This document shows positions 9,863 to 18,261 of a stretch of 24,221 nt of DNA, piece after piece; positions within the stretch are counted from its first letter, which is position 1; every line of letters starts with the position of its first letter. The stretch spans positions 1,978,767 through 2,002,987 of the forward strand of contig BFEA01000073.1 of NCBI GenBank assembly GCA_003427395.1, in the 5' to 3' direction. A program made the position numbers and the translations under genes. Below the pieces are notes generated by a model that did no database searches, was not told the DNA's origin, and saw nothing but the letters and a program-made list of their open reading frames with translations. The stretch comes from Chara braunii (taxonomy: Eukaryota > Streptophyta > Charophyceae > Charales > Characeae).

Positions 9863-10060
9863 GTGATGAATGAGACGAGAGAAGGCTTGATGTACTACGG
9901 GTGATGAATGAGAAAAGGGAAGAAGGCTTGATGTAATACGGGTGATGAATGGGAAAAGGGAAGTTGAAATAAGGTTTGATGTACTGCGGGTGATGAATGA
10001 GACGAAATGTGATGAAAAAAGGTTTGATGTTCTAAGGGTGATGAATGTGATAGGAGAAGC
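9863..10060. repeat. 38-48 bp minisatellite
   Basis: The word GTGATGAATG recurs at 9863, 9901, 9942, 9990 and 10038, each followed by A/G-rich sequence and GGYTTGATGT. Spacings are 38, 41, 48 and 48 bp. It follows the 62-bp array but is unrelated in sequence. Confidence 0.85.
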
Positions 10061-10253
10061 CTGAAGGAAACCTTGAAAAAAGAACTTGACCCTCCACACA
10101 CCCCTCCTTGCCCCAAGGGGGCATAGACTAGAAGGAACCCGAGGAAGGAACAAGAAAAGACAAAACGGATCCTGATAAATTAACCACCTATGACATCCCG
10201 TCCTGCTCTCCCATCTAACCCTCCAGACCCATACTGACAAAAGACTGGTGCGA

Positions 10254-10345
10254 GATGAGGACATCGCGAACGAGTGGGGACAATGTGTCGGGACCGATGG
10301 GTCCCGAATAATATCCCGACACTCGAGAGCCTGTATATAACCAAG
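10254..10345 (+). promoter_or_regulatory. Candidate LTR 5' edge with polypurine motif, dyads and TATA box
   Basis: GATGAGGACATCGC (10254) is followed by a purine run (GAGTGGGGACAA) and then TGTCGGGA at 10286. TGTCGGGA (10286-10293) pairs with TCCCGACA (10314-10321), and GGGACC (10290-10295) pairs with GGTCCC (10300-10305). A TATA-like TGTATATAA lies near 10332. Ty3/gypsy LTRs usually start with TG just after a polypurine tract, and this layout fits. No matching LTR end, primer binding site or second LTR was found, so the call is inference. Confidence 0.4.
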
Positions 10346-10856
10346 TTGTGCATGGCAGAGAAATCTGGAGTAAGGAGACAAGAGAAAGAGAAAATACGAA
10401 GGACTAGGACGAGACCACGAGGAGGAGTGGCGCTCTGGACTGAGTAACGCGGGGAGAAAGAACCGACAACGACAAGTAAGTAAGAGACGGAACACGGGCA
10501 CATAGGAACATAGCATTGGGTCGGAAGGTCATCTGAATTCGACATGACAAGGAACCAAGAGCCCATTAACTTAGCAAGTGCGGCACGAGGGATGACAAGA
10601 GAATAAAGGAGCCGAGGGGTGGACGGCCTGGTGGTCGCGGGACGCTAGAAGACAAGGGTCCAACATGGGGGTCGCCTATGACAATTAACAGAAACCACGG
10701 ACTGGAGCCCCCGCGACCGGAGGAACTGGCGCATGCAAGGCCCGAGAAAGGCAAGGGAAAGGGGCCACCATTGGATGGTAAATGCCAAAAGAACATGAGA
10801 CACCTTGAGGAAAGGCACCAAGGACCGCGTGGGACTAAGTAAAAATACTGGTATCC
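10346..10856. other. Gene-free stretch between candidate LTR edge and 26-bp repeat
   Basis: No coding region is supported. The stretch is purine-rich on the + strand. If 10286 is an LTR start, this would be LTR and leader sequence, but I see neither an LTR end nor a tRNA primer site. Confidence 0.35.
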
Positions 10857-11012
10857 GGGACAAAGTATCGGGGATCACCGGCGGGATAATGTGTGAGGGA
10901 CCACCGGCGGGACAAAATCTCGAGGACCACCGGCGGGACAAAGTGTCGGGGACTGTCGGCAGGACAAAGTATCGGGGACCATTAACAGGACAAGTGGCGG
11001 GGACACGCGAAG
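10857..11012. repeat. 26-bp GC-rich tandem repeat, six copies
   Basis: Units of the type GGGACAAAGTATCGGGGACC start at 10857, 10883, 10909, 10935, 10961 and 10987, an exact 26-bp period. Individual units differ by several bases. The CCGGCGGGA core is G-rich. Confidence 0.9.
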
Positions 11013-11070
11013 GTCTCAAGAGAAACGGCGGAGCGGCATGAGGAGAAAATATTTAAAACAAGATGCACCG

Positions 11071-11129
11071 TCAAGATCGAGATCTTGATGGCCGAAAATA
11101 TTAGCACCACTAGTGCAAGCACTAGTGGT
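11071..11129. repeat. Two adjacent near-perfect palindromes
   Basis: TCAAGATC-GA-GATCTTGA (11071-11088) and ACCACTAGTGC-AA-GCACTAGTGGT (11106-11129) both have perfect arms of 8 and 11 bases around a 2-base centre. They flank the ATG of the small ORF at 11088. A similar palindrome, followed by the same GATGGC word, sits at 23929-23944. Confidence 0.8.
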
Positions 11130-11510
11130 AACAAACGAGAAGCCCAAAAGGAAAAAAAAAAAAAGAATCATGAAGTAGGAGGCATGGGAGCAATCCGGAA
11201 AATCTCGGATCAGCCTCCCTCAAGAAAATTGAGTCAAAAGAGACTCCATGTGAAAAATAGGCCTCCGAGAGAAAATCAGAGTAAGAGGGGCTACTGCGGG
11301 AAAAAATTAGTAGTAAAAGGAAGCTCCCATGGGAATGAGGAAGCCATTATTGCAGTCCGAGATATAAAGTACTGCACCATGGGCATAGGGAGGGCCAAAA
11401 ATAAGAGAAAGGGCCTCGAAACGGGCCTTAACGGCCATTTGACGGTTGACATGCTAGAAAAAGAAAGAAAAAAAAAAGAAAAATGTGGGAGAATAAGACA
11501 AAAAGAGTGA
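11088..11510 (+). CDS. Hypothetical Lys-rich ORF
   Basis: A 140-codon frame opens at ATG 11088 in a reasonable eukaryotic start context (ATGGCC). It begins MAENISTTSASTSGNKREAQ and is Lys/Arg-rich throughout, partly because the + strand is A/G-rich (A-run near 11151-11164). No domain, signal peptide or membrane segment is seen. Bases 11351-11376 inside it resemble the dyad core of the 161-bp repeats further right (TGCAGTCCG...ACTGCA), which argues that the DNA is repeat-derived and the ORF may be chance. No function is assigned. Confidence 0.2.
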   Translation: MAENISTTSASTSGNKREAQKEKKKKNHEVGGMGAIRKISDQPPSRKLSQKRLHVKNRPPRENQSKRGYCGKKLVVKGSSHGNEEAIIAVRDIKYCTMGIGRAKNKRKGLETGLNGHLTVDMLEKERKKKEKCGRIRQKE

Positions 11511-11576
11511 GAGGGAGTGAGTGAGTTGACCATCAGTAAGGACTGTCACGAGTAGGGACTGATATGTCCCTACTGT

Positions 11577-11634
11577 CAAAAAAAGGAGGAAAAAGAAAAG
11601 AAACGAAAAGAGAAAAGAAAAGAAAGGAAAAAAA
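11577..11634. repeat. A/G-only microsatellite-like tract
   Basis: About 55 bases of nearly pure A and G (AAAAGAAAAGAAA-type) form a homopurine tract. Similar short A/G runs occur at 11458-11482. Confidence 0.8.
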
Positions 11635-11767
11635 GGTATCAACAGTAAAAAACGGTTATTTGGGTAGATACATCCGTGACCGGATACATTCTGGAATATG
11701 ACGGTTGCAAATGGCATTGATCTTCTCCTGATTTTCGAGAGAAAATCGTGAAAAATCAAGGCCCCAT

Positions 11768-12118
11768 GCAACCGAGATACAACGGATTGCATGAGGGAAG
11801 AAAAATACATGCTTTATGTGCATCCGAAACCAATATTGAGTCCGGATGCACTTGAAAGTTGGCCATTTCTTTTTCTTTCAGTTGAGGGCTGGTTGTGGGC
11901 GTTGGGGCTAGAAAATTAACCCCCATTGCAGTCCGAGTTGCAACGGACTGCATGGGGAAGGGAAAACACATGTTTTAGGTACATCCGGAACCGATATTGG
12001 ATCTGGATGCACTTGAAAATTGAGCGCTACATTTTCTTTCAGTTTAGGGCAAGATGTGGGGTCATGGGACTAGGAAAATAACCACAGTTGCAGTCCGAGA
12101 AATAACGGACTGCATAAG
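11768..12118. repeat. ~161-bp tandem repeat with internal dyads (two full units plus a third start)
   Basis: The word GCAGTCCGAG or a variant starts units at 11768 (GCAACCGAG), 11928 and 12090, giving spacings of 160 and 162 bp. Each start is a stem-loop: TGCAGTCCG and CGGACTGCA pair perfectly at 11927-11935/11944-11952 and at 12089-12097/12106-12114, and imperfectly in the first copy. Each full unit also has a second imperfect dyad (CATCCGRAACC...GGATGCACTTGAAA) and a CTTTCAGTT run. The array ends about 230 bp before the first ATG of element B, where a repeated regulatory leader or LTR segment would lie. Confidence 0.85.
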
Positions 12119-12347
12119 GGTGCCTAGGCCAAAGGAACAATGGGCCATAACAAACCCAAAAGGCTAGAAAAGAGATATTTCGGCGTGAGGCAAATAGAGA
12201 CGGTAAACGGCAACCGTGAGATGAAATCTCGCGGCCAAGAATAATCGGCACACATGAAGCAGCTGAGGAAGGGATATTGAAACCAACAAGGACGAGGAGG
12301 TCCAAAAATAAAAATGGGACTTCGACCGGGACAATACTTGGGACTAA
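12119..12347. other. Leader region before element B
   Basis: No coding sequence, capsid remnant or recognisable primer binding site is visible between the 161-bp array and the first ATG of element B. Confidence 0.4.
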
Positions 12348-14157
12348 ATGGACCCAAGGCTCAGGAAAGGGCCAAATCCCACAAGCAACAGCACTACCAC
12401 CCCCTTAGTCGCATGGTCAGGCCGTGCCAGCACCCTATGGGCCGTGGCCAGGCTATGGACCCCCAAGTCCTTGGCCTGGATACAACCCGTATGTGCCATG
12501 GCCGGTAAGTGGACCACATGGATCATGTGGAGGAGCTCCATTGAGTATGGCTTCCTGTGGATGCCCAGGGCTCCAATCTCAACAGGTAAGTCACCCGAAC
12601 CCGCCTCCAAGCGAACCTCAACAATCGGCGCCACAAGGGTCCCAAGGAAACCAAGGCGGTGAACGCAGGCAGAACCAAGGATGGGGCCGAGGGCGAGGAA
12701 ATGGTGACCGCGGAGGAAACGGAAGAGGAAATGGTGGTGGTAATTCCAGTGGAGGAGGAGATGGGGACTGGAATGCGTCTGGAAGTCAAGGAGGACAAAA
12801 AGGTGGACGGGGTTTTGGTAGAGGACGAATAGACTCGCGGAACGCGATTTGCTGGCATTGTGGGCTGAAAGGCCATACGATTAAATTTTGCCATGTTCGC
12901 AGAAATGATGAGGATGAAGGGTTGATTAATACAAATTATGATGGCGATATGTATGATAAGCTTGGATACTATATTGACCCTAAGACTCCTGGAGGGACAA
13001 GAAAGGAGGCCTTGCGACGAGACGAGGCCGGTATGCCACCCGCTCCTCCGGCTATGTTCCGAATCTGGCAAGAAATGGAGGCCCGCCCTGACGTTAGGGT
13101 GGAAGAAATGGGAGAGAATGAGGAGTTAGAACATGAACACAAAGCTGGCACAGTCAGGGAAAAACAAATTGTGGTGGAATCCGACAATGAGATAGAGGAA
13201 GGTTACTGGAATGAGAAACGAAGAACAATGGAAAGAATGGAGGATCTAGTGGCAAAAATAGGAAGATATCAAGATAAATTGACCAGTATGTGTGAGGAGG
13301 TCAAGGAGTGGAATGGTAAAAAGCCGCTGATATATCTCTACGATTTGGGTCCAGGATCGCAAGGAGGGTCTAGGAACTTACCAAATGTGACGGTTTCGGG
13401 GCCGACGCCTCGATCCAGAATGGCTTATAGGCCACCATCTAGGTCAGGAAGAGCGCCACAAGCAGTCAGGACAAGGGCCAAGAGGCCGGTGAGCTCCGAC
13501 GAGCCGGCAAAAGACGTTACTGAGCCTAGTGGGGAGAAAGAGACTGTGGATGTCCCAGAAGATGAGGATGAAGAGGATAAGAGGATGGAAAAAGAAGAAG
13601 ATAAGAAAGTTGAGCAAAGGGCGAAGAAGAGGGGTGTTAAGGCAGACACAGACAAAGTTCCAGAGGGAAAGAAAAAGAAGTACACTGTCCGGGTGGAAGA
13701 AGGGTATGATGTAGAGGAGATGATGGACAAAATCCTTGAGAGTCATAACCATCTTATGAATCTGAAGGAGGTCTTGGTCTCAGCCTCAAGGCTTCGGGAC
13801 GAACTCAAGGCTCGATTAACCAGAAAGATGGTGGCTTGTGTGAGATTGGGGGCCATAATCCCTTCAGAAGCAGAATGGGCGGAAACCGGTACAAAGATGG
13901 ATGGCAAGTCCGTCGCATGTGGGTGTTTGGACATAGTAGTAAAAGGGAAAACGGTCCCCGCAATGGTAGACACCGGCGTAGAGATGAACCTCATAAAGGA
14001 GGAGCATGCTTTGCGTTTGGGAATGAAAATAGATCGCTCCGATAACGGAGTTCTAATGAGAGTTAATAGTCGGTTAGTGTTTCTAGGGACCGCATCGGGA
14101 GTAATTATGGAGATTGGCAAGGTTAAATGTGAGAAGTTGTTTCTTTGTAATGTCTGA
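12348..14157 (+). pseudogene. gag: Element B: nucleocapsid-protease polyprotein, nearly open
   Basis: This is Gag-type nucleocapsid fused to the start of the protease. I place the start at ATG 12348 (MDPRLRKGPNPTSNSTTTPL) with a small deletion near 12418. From 12424 the frame is open for 577 codons. Numbered from 12424, residues 1-45 are Pro/Gly/Tyr-rich (PYGPWPGYGPP). Residues about 80-135 are an RGG-type Arg/Gly-rich RNA-binding region. Residues 143-156 are CWHCGLKGHTIKFC, an intact CX2CX4HX4C zinc knuckle. Residues about 360-430 are acidic and Lys-rich. Residues 516-518 are the protease active site DTG (VDTGVEMNL). No capsid-like domain precedes the knuckle. The frame ends at TGA 14155-14157, but the protein continues in frame +1 through an indel near 14140. 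It is the best-preserved coding piece in the window. Confidence 0.85.
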
Positions 14158-14541
14158 TCTCGATCATCCCATCTTACTGAGCCGATCTTTCTTGAGCCGA
14201 ACAGAAACCCTTATTCCCAACGAGCATGATGGGACGATGTTCCTCATCTTATGTGATCCAGTGTGTGGCAACTATGAGGTTATCACATGCAGAAATACAG
14301 GGCCACAAAGTGTAAGGAACCGACCCAATCCTGACTCCTTTACAATCGAAGAATCAGAAGAGGAGAGAAGAAGGCTAGGAAGTGGTGAATTTGAAGAGGA
14401 GAAAAGACCGGAAGCACTGACTCTTAGCCTGACCAGTATAGGCGATGCTATGGACATAGTGTCGACCTATGGGATGGCAGACCCAGAAGCTGTAGAGGCC
14501 CTGAGAGAGAAGGTGGTAAAACAAATGGGGGAAGGAGAAGC
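14114..14541 (+). pseudogene. Element B: protease C-terminal part and protease-RT linker
   Basis: This continues the protease after the frameshift. MSDLDHPILLSRSFLSRTET contains an ILLSRSF stretch in place of the usual ILGRxF retropepsin motif (one Gly is replaced by Ser), followed by HDGTMFLILCDP. The acidic stretch EESEEERRRLGSGEFEEEKR leads into LTLSLTSIGDAMDIVSTYGM. The frame ends at TGA 14543-14545, and the reading frame is again disturbed between 14545 and about 14640. It corresponds to 1299-2104 of element A. Confidence 0.75.
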
Positions 14542-15744
14542 ATGATTGGTATATCGAGTGCCCGGAAGGATACGAGGATTGGCAGGAGCCCATCCCCAAA
14601 GCGCAACCAGACTTTTTTTATAGGTAAGCTCAAACAAGGGTCACAAAGGCAGTACAAAAAGGTAGATCATAAATGTTGTCCGGTTTCCGTGCTCGTGACG
14701 GAGGAACATAAAGTTTATTACGAGCGGGAACGAGAGTTGATACGACAAATGCGTGAGAATGCAGAAAATGGACCATGTTGTATCAATCAGGAAACAAAAG
14801 AGGCGCTGATAATAGGAGAGTCGTACTTCCTTACAGCGCAGGAGAGACAGTTGATGGTTGAAATCATAAGAGGGAGACATACTGCCTATGCTTTTAATGA
14901 CAATGAGCGTGATCGGCTTGGCGTTGATAAAATTCTGATGATTCGGATACACACTGTGCCGCATGAACCTTGGAATTTGCGAGGTGCGCGATATCCTAAT
15001 CCGGCTGATGAGGAAAAAGTGGTCAATTACCTCGATGGAAAAATCCGCACACACGTGTCAGATTACTCAAGTGGACCATATGCATCCTCCTGGTTTTGCT
15101 TTATCAAACCCAATGAGATTTTGCGGTGGGTACAAGATTTGCAACGATTAAATGTTGTGACTGTAAGAGATGCAGGTGATCGGCCAATGCTGATGCACTT
15201 TCGGATGCCTGCGCAGGACGGTCTATAATATCAATTATAGATCTGTACTCTGGCTACGACCAGTTTCCTGTGTACCCTTCATACAGACCAATGACAGCGA
15301 TGCATACACCTCGGGGTTTGATTCATATGAATGTCGCACTGCAAGGGTGGACGAATGTAGTCGCAATGGTTCAAAGGCATATGGTAAGAGCAATGCAGCC
15401 AGTGAGTCCGCATATTACACAGTCATACATTGATGATCTGACTGTAAAAGGGTCAAAGGAGAAAGACAAGCAGGAGGTAAAGCCGGGGATTAGACGTTTT
15501 GTCTGGGATCATGTGCAAGATCTATGCAAGGTCCTAGACATAACCCTCACTGCAAGTGAAGCAAAGTCCAGACATTGTATGCGTGGAGCAATCATCCTAG
15601 GGTTCGTGTGCGACGAAAGGGGTCGTCGGCCAGACACTAAGAAGACCAACAAGATTCTCGAATGACCAACATTATTCGAAACTATCACGGAAGTAAGAAG
15701 TTTCTTAGGAACGTGTGTTTTTTTGAGAATATTAATTAAAGGGT
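14542..15744 (+). pseudogene. pol: Element B: reverse transcriptase with intact YIDD
   Basis: This is the RT domain of a Ty3/gypsy element. The fingers and connection are read from about 14650 (MIRIHTVPHEPWNLRGARY, then SSWFCFIKPNEILRWVQDLQ, then LNVVTVRDAG) to a frameshift near 15221. The second frame has SIIDLYSGYDQFPV (catalytic Asp), RPMTAMHTPRG, GWTNVVAMVQRHM, the polymerase box YIDD at 15426-15437 and IILGFVCDERGRRPD. A TGA at 15663-15665 replaces the Trp codon present in element A (2986-2988). The palm segment after DLCKVLD appears a few residues shorter than in element A. All catalytic aspartates survive, but stop and frameshifts make the gene inactive. Confidence 0.92.
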
Positions 15745-16265
15745 TTGTGGCGAAGACAAAACAATTGCGGAAGCTTGTGCGCCAAAGAAGACTGTGAATG
15801 GGGAGACAAGGAGGAATTGGTAATTAAAGACCTGAAGAAAGAATTTGAAGAAGAAGGGTTAGTGTTGGGCGTACCGGATCATGACGCCACGCTAACAAGG
15901 TTTTTTATTGTGGAAACGGATGCTGGACCGACTGCCTTAGGAGGTGTATTCATCCAAAAAGATTGTGAGGGAGAAGAACGACCTTTGAGGTTCGAAAGTC
16001 GAACGCTTAACACAACTGAGAGAAACTACTCCCAGTTTAAGCGCGAGACCTTGACAGTTCTCCATTGTTTACGAATTTTCAGGAATTACCTTTTCGGCAG
16101 GCGGTTTGTGTTGAGAGTTCACCCAACCTCCCTGGCTGACTCGCTTAAGAATTTCGTTTCTTCGAATCCAACCATTGCCAGATGGCTGACGTACATCTGA
16201 ATGTTTTATTTCGAGTTGGAGCGTATTCCTGGAACAAGAATAAAGCACATGCGTTAAGTCGCGTT
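15745..16265 (+). pseudogene. pol: Element B: RNase H domain
   Basis: RNase H following RT after a frame change near 15790. The motifs are FIVETDAGPTALGGVFIQKD (Asp), LRFESRTLNTTERNYSQF, RETLTVLHCLRIFRNYLFG (Glu) and RVHPTSLADSLKNF. In the last motif the Asp seen in element A (SIDPTN) is His here, so one acidic active-site residue is missing. A TGA at 16198-16200 aligns with a Trp codon (3523-3525) in A. After it the frame reads MFYFELERIPGTR and, past a short indel, HALSRVD, the Ty3/gypsy RNase H ending. Confidence 0.9.
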
Positions 16266-16925
16266 GACTGAGATAAGGGCAATAAAGGGGTAATTGAAGA
16301 TACTCCGCCAGTCGACGGTTTTCTGGAAAAGGAGGAAGACGTAAAACTCCACATTAACTCCTCGTCTCTAGCCGTAGGTAAGTATGTTACTCCTGAACGA
16401 CCTATATGGCTCTCACCTCTAGGACATATACGGAGGCCGGATATAGTCCTCAAACCTTATGTGGAGGAAGATTTTTGGGGAATGCCAGGAGTAGAGTGGA
16501 TGATGGATTTGACCTTGGCGGATAAGTACCAATTGCGAGAGATCTAGTCACATTGGAGAGTGGACCCCAACAGGTAGAGAAGCATGAGCGACTGATAGGT
16601 GAAATGTATCTTATGGCAAATTCACTGCTTCAGAAAGAGGTTGCTAGGATTGACGAAGAAAGCCAGAATATGGAAGAGAATGTGGTCCACGAAGGAGAGG
16701 ATGGAGATTTTGAAGAAGGAGAAATAAAAAAGGTTTTTCGCACAGAAGAATATGATGGAGATTACCTCTAGCTGGGAATGCTCCTTTCGTGTGAGATGAG
16801 GGAAAGGGATGCGAGCGAGAGGGTCCGCAAGATGCGGCCAAACTTTATGGTAAGAGACGAACATCTGTTTATGAGGAATAAAGGGACAAATCCCAGAAGG
16901 GTGGTCTGTGGCGTAAATCGACAGA
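16266..16925 (+). pseudogene. Element B: RNase H-integrase linker
   Basis: This is an acidic linker with decayed frames. The clearest is 16553-16771 (GPQQVEKHERLIGEMYLMAN, then GEDGDFEEGEIKKVF), ended by TAG and continuing in the same frame to MRPNFMVRDEHLFMRNKGTN and PRRVVCG. The last part matches element A's GVTPRRVVC just before its integrase finger. Its place between RNase H and the integrase HHCC finger is clear. No catalytic motif is visible. Confidence 0.65.
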
Positions 16926-18025
16926 TTGACATTTATGGCGGCCCTTCATGATGTAACGGCAGGGGGTCATAGGAGTGCAGATGCCACATACTTAAAGATT
17001 CATGATTTATATTATTGGGATGATATGGGACGCATGATTGACAAATATTGTAAATCCTGTGTACCATGTCAGGAACGGTCTTCCCTTAGACCTAGGGAGC
17101 CGCTTCACCCAAGGTATATACGTGAAGTTGGAGCGGTCATTCATCTGGACCTACTGGCTATGCCGCTAGGAATATGAGGGCTTAATTATATTTTGATGCA
17201 CGAGACAATCTCTCAGGGTTTGTGGATGGTAAAAATATTCGCACGAAGACGGGAGAGGTATTGACTCGATGCATTGAAGAATATTATCTTCGTTATCCTT
17301 TTGTCTCAAGATTCGTAATGGACAGGGGGTCCGAATTCACTTGTGCAGAAGTGAAAATATTGCTGAAGGGATATGGTATGATTGCCGAGTATACGACTGC
17401 AGCACACCCTCAGGCCAACGCACTAGTGGAAAAAGGACACAGTACCATTACAAACCTCCTTGTGAACTGGAAAGACGACAGGTCTAATCAGTGGCCGAAT
17501 TTCTTAAGAGTTGCCTTCTTTGTGGAAAACATCACTGTCAGAAGAAACACCAATTACGCACCGGCTACATTATGGTATGGTAGGCATGCGACATTCCCTA
17601 TAGAAAGTTTCCTAAAAACTTGAAGGCGACAGGACCTGGAAACGACTCTGTCTTTTGAAGAGTTGTTGGATCTAAGGGCACGTTAGATTGGAGCCATAGA
17701 GGATAGGGTACAGAAAGCGGTGAGTAGGGTGGCTGACAGTCGAACCAAGGATAAGTTCAGGTGAGATCAGTTGGCACGCGTGAGGAAGGAGCCTCTTAAG
17801 GTGGGAGATATCGTGTTGCTGTATGATTCATCTCTAGAGAAGCAGTGGTTGAGAAAATTGGACAAGCGGTGACTGGAACCGTACAGGATAACGAGGTGCG
17901 GCGAGCACGGGGCATACCAAATCGAGGAGATGAATGAAACAACGTGGAAGGACTGGATATCAGGCTCCAGATTGAAGAAGTTTGTGGCTCGGGATGAGGT
18001 GAGCATAAATTGGCAAGTCATGTGA
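16926..18025 (+). pseudogene. int: Element B: integrase with complete HHCC and D,D(35)E residues
   Basis: This integrase is read in two frames. The first (16926-17177) has the zinc finger ALHDVTAGGHRSADATYLKI...YYWDDMG...CKSCVPCQERS with all four ligands, and HLDLLAMP (first Asp). A frameshift near 17180 leads to the second frame (17222-18025), with VMDRGSEF (second Asp) and NALVEKGHS (Glu); exactly 35 residues separate them. The C-terminal part gives LARVRKEPLKVGDIVLLYDS and EHGAYQIEEMN. Stops lie at 17621, 17684, 17762 and 17870. Three align with sense codons in A: Trp 4868, Gln 4931 and Trp 5009. Pol ends at TGA 18023-18025. Confidence 0.92.
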
Positions 18026-18261
18026 CTTCCAAGCTGTGAGGGGAAGATTTTAGTAAAGCCGAGAGAAGAAACGCAAGTTGTCAGATTTGAATGATGATAG
18101 AATTATGATAGAACTATGTATGTATATATATACAAGTATAAGTAGTTAGGTAGTTATGGAAGGGACTATGTATGTCCTTTTTTGTGGTAGCCTGACATGC
18201 TTACCCCGTGTGATCCTATTGTCTCTTCCTTGTTGTGAAAGCTTGATACCTTTTGACAGCC
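18026..18261. promoter_or_regulatory. Spacer between element B pol and element C gag, with TATA-like palindrome
   Basis: A purine run (GAGGGGAAGA) lies 13 bp after the end of Pol. The perfect 14-base palindrome TGTATATATATACA (18121-18134) sits about 130 bp before the ATG of the next gene, a plausible TATA distance for a transcript starting near 18155. No LTR is recognisable in these 236 bp. The promoter reading is inference. Confidence 0.35.

Noticed and set aside
9857-10566. Minus-strand frame of 219 codons
   Set aside because: It covers a minisatellite and a candidate LTR edge. The composition is low complexity and it has no recognisable motif.
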